64,000 bases of DNA. Source: Moniliella sp. 'wahieum' (taxonomy: Eukaryota; Basidiomycota; Moniliellomycetes; Moniliellales; Moniliellaceae). The notes below the pieces were generated by a model. That model did no database searches. It had not been told where the DNA came from and saw only the letters and a list, made by a program, of their open reading frames with translations. The position numbers and the translations under genes were made by a program. The stretch is from the NCBI GenBank assembly GCA_003971905.1, contig RSEE01000047.1, forward strand, positions 416,001-480,000, written 5' to 3'. Positions 58,856 through 64,000 of the stretch are shown here, piece after piece. The stretch's first letter is position 1. Each line of letters opens with the position of its first letter.

Positions 58856-59194
58856 GTTGTGTTATTATCCCTTGTCTACCCTGCACCGTTATCGCAATAT
58901 ACCAGCCATACGGCACCGACGACATCCTGTTCTGGTTCTCCTCCCACCCGCAGTGGAGAATGCGCAATGAACCTCCGGGCGCTTGTACTACTAGCATTCG
59001 TCTGTGGGTTGTGGCAGTGCAGTAGCAATAAAACTGAGAGCGCGGGTTGCATCGATGTTCGGTCCAGTATATCCACCGGGGGGCGTTGAAATGTTTAGGG
59101 GCCACCCCAGCGGCCCATGCGCGATGCTTGATCGATAAGGCCCAGGCACGGCCGCCGATCTGCTCCGAACCGCCACCGCCGCTCTTAGCTGGCG
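58856..59194. other. Intergenic, nothing seen
   Basis: Terminator region of RPL5 and promoter of the Yippee gene, both on the plus strand. GCTCTTAGCTGGCG directly precedes the start. Confidence 0.4.
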
Positions 59195-59527
59195 ATGGGC
59201 ATCCAGCATGCAGACTACCTCAGCGGCGATCGCGTGTTTGGCTGCTCCCAGTGCCGCGCTCACATCACCACCTCGGAGCACATCGTCTCCCGCCAGTTCT
59301 CCGGCCGCGACGGGCGCCGTCCTGGTCAGCAAGGTGGCCAACGTCGTCTGCGGCCCCCCGCTGGAACGCGAGCTGCGCACCGGCACCCACACCGTCCGCG
59401 ACTTGTCGTGCCGCCTGTGCGGACAGTACTCGGGTGGGACTATGTCCATGCCTTTGTCCAGTCCGAACAGTACAAGGTGGGCAAGGCGGTAGTTGAGCGG
59501 GCAAGGGTTAAGGATGTGGTCGTCTAA
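59195..59527 (+). CDS. Yippee/Mis18-fold zinc protein
   Basis: Small conserved zinc-binding protein of uncertain role (yeast Moh1 and animal YPEL relatives). MGIQHADYLSGDRVFGCSQC, RAHITTSEHIVSRQFSGRDG, then, after one lost base near 59315, VLVSKVANVVCGPP, TGTHTVRDLSCRLCG, and after a second change LGWDYVHAFVQSEQYKVGKA. Two CxxC pairs (CSQC, CRLC) form the zinc site. About 110 residues, normal length. No intron. Confidence 0.93.
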   Translation: MGIQHADYLSGDRVFGCSQCRAHITTSEHIVSRQFSGRDGRRPGQQGGQRRLRPPAGTRAAHRHPHRPRLVVPPVRTVLGWDYVHAFVQSEQYKVGKAVVERARVKDVVV

Positions 59528-60577
59528 CACCTTTTCTTCTTTGGGCATTGCCGTACCAGCCCTGCGTTTCCCCTTGTTCCCATCCTCCCACCTCCATCCC
59601 CGGCCCCGCTGAGTATCCCTTTCTCCTCGTCGTTTTGTCCTGCCGAGCATTTCCATTTCCACTCGCCTTGGCAGGAGGCTAAAGTAACCCCTTTGGGAAC
59701 ACAGCCGAGACTTAAGCTGACGAATTCGCCCCATGTTACGTGTACCATTCATTCTCTGCCCTGCTATTTCAAGCCTCAAGGGACGGCTGCAATCTTCTTG
59801 CATATTTCTTCTGCGTCCTTGACTATCGACCGCCTCTGGTCATGTGCTGGAGTGGGTGCTGGGTACGTGCCTTCTCACCACCCAACGGCATGATTGTGGT
59901 TCATTTCCATCCGCTCTAACCTTTTTTCCAGTAGACGCCCTGCCCTTGCACACTGTTGGGAAGTGGGGGAGGGGGTCGAAAGGATTAATGATACCGAGCA
60001 ATGATGTGTGGCTTGTGCGTTTTGGTCAAGCTCCTTTCGGCCTCTCTTCAAGATTCAAGCCTAGGTGCTCCGATTTTCCCCCTGTTGGTTTCCTTGTTCT
60101 GCAGTTTGGCCCGGTAGCGCCTCGCCTACTATTGTTCCGAAGATGTTGTTGGTTGGGCTAGACGACCACCGCAATCGCTAGTGCGAATACATGCCCCTGG
60201 AGGGCCGTCTCGGTTTCAGGTCTCATCAATTGATCAATGTCATTAGTATGGTTCAAGTGGATGTCCAGTAGCACTGTCTCGCGCGCAACGCTCTTGTCCT
60301 GTTCTTGCGACTTGCTCAAGCAACGGAAGCCGCATCCATCGCCTAGACTAACCCTTCGCGCCGCATGATGGCCAGCACATCCACAATGACCACGTAGAAT
60401 CACTCGCATTGCGTTTTGTACCACCACCAGCTACCTCCCTCCCGTCCAGCATCCCATCCCACCCACATGTCGCTCAGGCACTCAGATAGGCATCCTACAT
60501 TCCACGACCAATTTGTCGCCTGACTCTTAGGCGTGGACCAGGAGTAAAGCCGTCTTGTAGGGTGCCATTTTCATGCA
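59528..60577. other. Intergenic, possible minus-strand remnant
   Basis: No gene can be fixed. A minus-strand frame at 60158-60427 ends in ALAIAVVV and might be the end of the candidate at 60578-60777, but there is no supporting similarity. Confidence 0.35.
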
Positions 60578-61348
60578 TTACGCGTCGACTGATCGCTTGG
60601 GAGGATGGACGTACGAACAAAGAAAAACACAGGCAACCTGGGAGCGCGATAATGTAAGTCGCAGACCAGAGTCAATATCCAGACAAGCACGCCCCACACG
60701 ACGAACGCCATAAGAAACAACGGGACGATGAGCATACGCTGCACCCAGTCCAGCCCACGAGGTCTTGGCACCCGCACACCCCACTATGTTGTCTGGCTCC
60801 TCTTCTCTCGCCCCCAACAATCGGCGGTGTGATGAGGATGACGATATCCGATAAACCTCACCATTTGCGGGGCATGCCGTGCTCTCAATGGAGTCCTGAT
60901 GGCAAGGTTGATGCCAGCTGACCCGCATCCGTTTTCTTTGCGCTGCTAAAGTGTGGGAGGCACCCGCTAGGGCCGCTTGGGTACCGGACCCCTTCTCCGC
61001 GCCCGTCATGGCCCTGCACAACAGAGTAGCACCAAACAGCATCTGCACCTCGGGAGACACACAACGACCTTGCGCGGCAGCGGGGAATGCAAATTGTCTG
61101 TCCCAGTGGTGCAACTTCTGGCCAAACAGCACCCTACCCGCAGTGCCGGCACTCCCTCCATTGGCGCTTTGAACGACTCGCCGGGGCAGGCGCTGACGCG
61201 ACGAGTCGATGCACTGCATGAGTGCGTGACCTCCCGTTCCTGCGTCTAACAAAAACCAGATGGTCAGCAACTTGAGCCACAGCAGAAGATATGAACCACA
61301 TACAGGCATCTCCATCAACGAAGTTGGCGCGCTGGGCTCAGCGCTCAT
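60578..61348 (-). CDS. Candidate membrane-anchored protein, family unknown
   Basis: ATG 61348 (or 61315) gives MSAEPSAPTSL, MEMPVCGSYLLLWLKLLTIW and FLLDAG, a signal anchor, followed by about 210 residues of Cys-containing sequence (ALMQCIDSSRQRLPRR, FGATLLCRAMTG). Another frame from 60735 downward reads MLIVPLFLMAFVVWGVLVWI, a second hydrophobic block. No family recognised. The N-terminal membrane segment resembles that of the candidate starting at 63483. Confidence 0.35.
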   Translation of the reverse strand: MSAEPSAPTSLMEMPVCGSYLLLWLKLLTIWFLLDAGTGGHALMQCIDSSRQRLPRRVVQSANGGSAGTAGRVLFGQKLHHWDRQFAFPAAAQGRCVSPEVQMLFGATLLCRAMTGAEKGSGTQAALAGASHTLAAQRKRMRVSWHQPCHQDSIESTACPANGEVYRISSSSSHRRLLGAREEEPDNIVGCAGAKTSWAGLGAAYAHRPVVSYGVRRVGRACLDIDSGLRLTLSRSQVACVFLCSYVHPPKRSVDA

Positions 61349-61453
61349 CCTGGATTGGAAAGTCCAGAGAGGTATATACTGCAACCAAGCGCGCGATCAG
61401 GGGCGATCAGCAGTAGCACCGTTTCTTATCCTGCTGGTCGCACACAACCATGG

Positions 61454-63483
61454 CTAACCCACATTCCTTGGGCTTGAAAGTGGCGATCTGCAGAGACGCG
61501 GTTCCTTGTTCATCGGCACCAGATTGTGCCAGAAGCTGGCGGTGACTCCACCCACGTCTCGATATTGGACCTCAAATTCTTGCACGCTTGTGTGTTCTGA
61601 GGGCAGCAAATACCAGCAAAAAATTATCCGCAAGCGGTGGTACTTTTGGTTGGGGCGCAGCTGGCCTTGGAGGTGTGCACCACACATCTTGTTGGTAATC
61701 GAAGGGGCGCGCGCAATCCCTGCTACCGCCCTCGGTGAATCCAGTGGTCGGCACCCATGGGTGGGCCACCTTCAGCTTGCTTTGCCTTCCGCCACACATG
61801 GTGCCGAGGACCCGATTTACGGTTGCACGCACGGCCAGGTTTGGCGTGCGGAGAGGGAACAGTGTGTCTTGTTCGGCACGCTGCTGGAGACGATAGCCTA
61901 GGCCCTCATCCCATAGCCGCCACCACGAGGCCGCCTGCTCGATTCCAGCTCAGTATGGGCTGCATCGACAAGGATGCACAGCAAGACGTGTAGCCAAGAG
62001 GCATGCACCCCTCGCGAGCACGCATCCGGCTTGGTACACTGCGAGAGGAAAGGAGGGCGAAAGGGGAGCAACGACACGAGGTGCAGAAGAGGTCTCAAAG
62101 CCTGGGTTGGTGGTGGAGAAGCAAAATGGCTCCCAGACGCGACGAGATCAAATTCAGCGCGGGCCTAGGGTTAGGCGGCGTGGCCGCAAGCCGATGCCCA
62201 TGAATTATTGACGGCTGAATGTGCCAAGCGAGGCGGTGGCCGCAACGCTCTTCAGGAGGACCGCGAAGGGCATGCGACTATGCCCACCCCCCCTTTTCGC
62301 CACTGGCCCCGCCGCGTGGTGTCCATGCGCAGCACACCTCCTTCTCCGGCCCTACCTCGCCAGAGCTCCACGCAGCGACGGCCCTTTCTTGGCGGTACTG
62401 TCATCCAAGCCCCCCCTCCCTCCGACGAACAAGCCGCTTCAAAGCTGCGCTGTAGCAGGGAGCGCTGCAGACGGCTTCAAGGTACCCGTCGTGTTGGCTA
62501 GGGGCAGCTCGCTGCCACACAGGGTTGGCGTACGGCCGCTGAAACAGGCGGGTTGAGCTCGGACATTGTTTTCATACGTCCCTTCCTGGCCCAAGCTGAA
62601 CCAGGGCCTTCCATGCCCCACCCAAGGGAGTGTGGTGCGCGCACTTGCCTTACGAGGCAGCTGCCCTTCGTCAAGTAGAGCAGCGCTTGCGCTTTCGCCG
62701 CGTCAGCGTCGCATGCCTGTGAATAAGAGGCATTGATGCCGCCAGTTTCCTTTGTTGTGTAAGTACGTACTTTTCAATGACTGCTGGTGTTGTTCCGTCT
62801 GCGTCGATTGTCAGGACCTCGCTCCACAAGAGAGCGTGGGCAACGTACCATCACCACAATCTGGGCCAGTAAGTTTTGGCGAAATGCATGTGCGCACCAA
62901 GTGTTGCAGAGATACCACCCAGATTGGTAGCAGCTAATCGCATCGTTGGTAGCGCGGCGACGGCGGGCAACATGAGCTGACTTTCGGCATGTCCTTTTTG
63001 GGACGTGTGTGTCCGTGGGTGAAAAGAATGCGAAGTGGTCGCGATGCTTCGCGCCGGGTTGGTACAAATAACGCTCACAGTTTGAACGAAGCGGCGATAA
63101 GGATGAAATGCTCAGCAGCCCCTCTGGAAACGAACATGCTCGTGGGCACTCCTCCATCCCGCTTGTTTTGAGAGCGGCGAATGGTGCCCTGGCTTTGCAC
63201 CCACGATACCTCGAAAGGCCGCGCATTGGTCGCGCCTCCGAGGTCAGCAGGGCCAACGCGCATGCTGAAAGTGCTGGGCGGAACAATGCCTTGGCATACG
63301 CGTGGTGGTGGTGTTGGGGCAAAGGGAGCAGGCGGACAGCTCAGACCAACAGCGATGCCAACCCTGTCGATGCACGTGCACAGGCTCATGCGGCAGTAGG
63401 GTTGGGATTAGATCATCGATCAGCAGCCACACTATAAACGCCCAAAGGAGGAAGATATAGCTCCAGAATCGCTGGTATTGCAT
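61454..63483 (-). CDS. Candidate multi-exon membrane-anchored protein, unassigned
   Basis: ATG 63483 gives MQYQRFWSYIFLLWAFIVWL, a short N-terminus with a strong membrane anchor. Downstream, open segments occur in several frames: CIDRVGIAVGLSCPPAPFAP, a plausible 54-nt intron at 62717-62770 (GTACGT..CACAG), ACDADAAKAQALLYLTKGSC, and near the end VAHPWVPTTGF, FEVQYRDVGGVTASFWHNLV. The pieces need several frame corrections, so the model is only a guess that one gene of about 600 residues covers this stretch. No family recognised. Confidence 0.3.
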
Positions 63484-64000
63484 TCGAGTGGTATTAGTAC
63501 GAAGAGAAGAGAGTGGGTATGAGTACCACTGGGCGGAGAGTAAGGACGCGGGGGGGGGGGGGGGGTCGACCGGTTGAGCAGGGGAGGGTGCAATGTTGGG
63601 AAGTACTATATGTGGTGTAGCTGCTTATTGATGGGCGGTGGGGACAGAGTTTCTTGGTACACAATGGAGCTCTGGACGGGGGCTGCGTGAACTGATACAC
63701 AGCTGGAGCGGAGGAGGATGCTGAAAAATGACGGCACTGATGATTCCCACGTGGGCCTCTTCTTATTCCATTGCGGTATGACATACTGAGTGATGCAGTG
63801 GTGACCGTCGCAGATCGGACGGGATGCGGTGCGGTCACAGTACTAGGGTGGCGGATGGTGGTAGTGGGAGAGTATATGGGGGCATGCATTGGTCTGTGGA
63901 AGATGAGGAAAGCAGTCCTGTGCGGGGGCTACAGGGGGAATCGATCACTACTCACTCCGGCGCGTGGCCGAAAGACACTCTCCCCAGGTGGGCTACCTGT
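63484..64000. other. Window end, no gene seen
   Basis: Upstream of the candidate at 63483. Contains a 16-G run at 63550-63565. No coding region is supported. Confidence 0.4.
63550..63565. repeat. 16-base poly-G run
   Basis: Uninterrupted G from 63550 to 63565, the longest homopolymer in the window. Confidence 0.95.

Noticed and set aside
59528-64000. Subtelomeric or telomeric sequence at the window end
   Set aside because: No tandem telomere repeats and no known subtelomeric gene were found; the region is only gene-poor.

Overview
The window is eukaryotic nuclear DNA from a fungus. Short spliceosomal introns (mostly 50-90 nt, donors mostly GTACGT or GTGCGT, branch sites like CTGAC), GC-rich coding sequence, few introns per gene, tRNA introns at position 37/38 and tight divergent gene pairs fit a basidiomycetous yeast or smut-like lineage (Ustilaginomycotina-like). 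That placement is inference.

Layout. 0-7 kb: a two-RRM hnRNP-like protein, a BOR1/SLC4 borate transporter and threonyl-tRNA synthetase. 7-13 kb: an F-box protein and two intron-bearing tRNA genes (Gly-GCC, Pro-AGG). 13-18.5 kb: a SulP sulfate permease, tRNA-Val(CAC) and an N-terminally truncated MSH5-like MutS gene. 18.5-29 kb: an arrestin-domain trafficking adaptor with a C-terminal PPxY, ALG5, an acidic unknown protein, the splicing factor cactin, a small unknown protein and histidinol-phosphatase. 29.5-35.6 kb: an SMG6-type NMD endonuclease, lysyl-tRNA synthetase and an unassigned region. 35.6-42.3 kb is nearly a gene desert holding only RPS29, a 4-copy tandem repeat and one weak spliced candidate. 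42.3-49.5 kb: a secreted GH3 beta-glucosidase and four unassigned genes, one a C2H2 zinc-finger protein. 49.8-59.5 kb is dense: RTR1, UGO1, an SDR, TSR4/PDCD2, an NDP-kinase, RPL15, RPL5 and a Yippee protein. 59.6-64 kb has only weak minus-strand candidates with N-terminal membrane segments.

The genes are mostly housekeeping (translation, RNA decay and processing, ribosome biogenesis, N-glycosylation, mitochondrial fusion, ion uptake). Many are arranged as divergent pairs with short shared promoters: RPL15/RPL5, TSR4/NDK, UGO1/SDR, arrestin/ALG5, unknown/cactin.

A technical point affects nearly every gene. Reading frames of clearly functional, conserved proteins are interrupted by apparent single-base losses, often in homopolymers, including in RPL5, RPL15 and both tRNA synthetases. 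I treat these as consensus errors of the assembly and give gene spans across them. They should not be read as pseudogenes unless other evidence exists, as it does for the MSH5-like gene.
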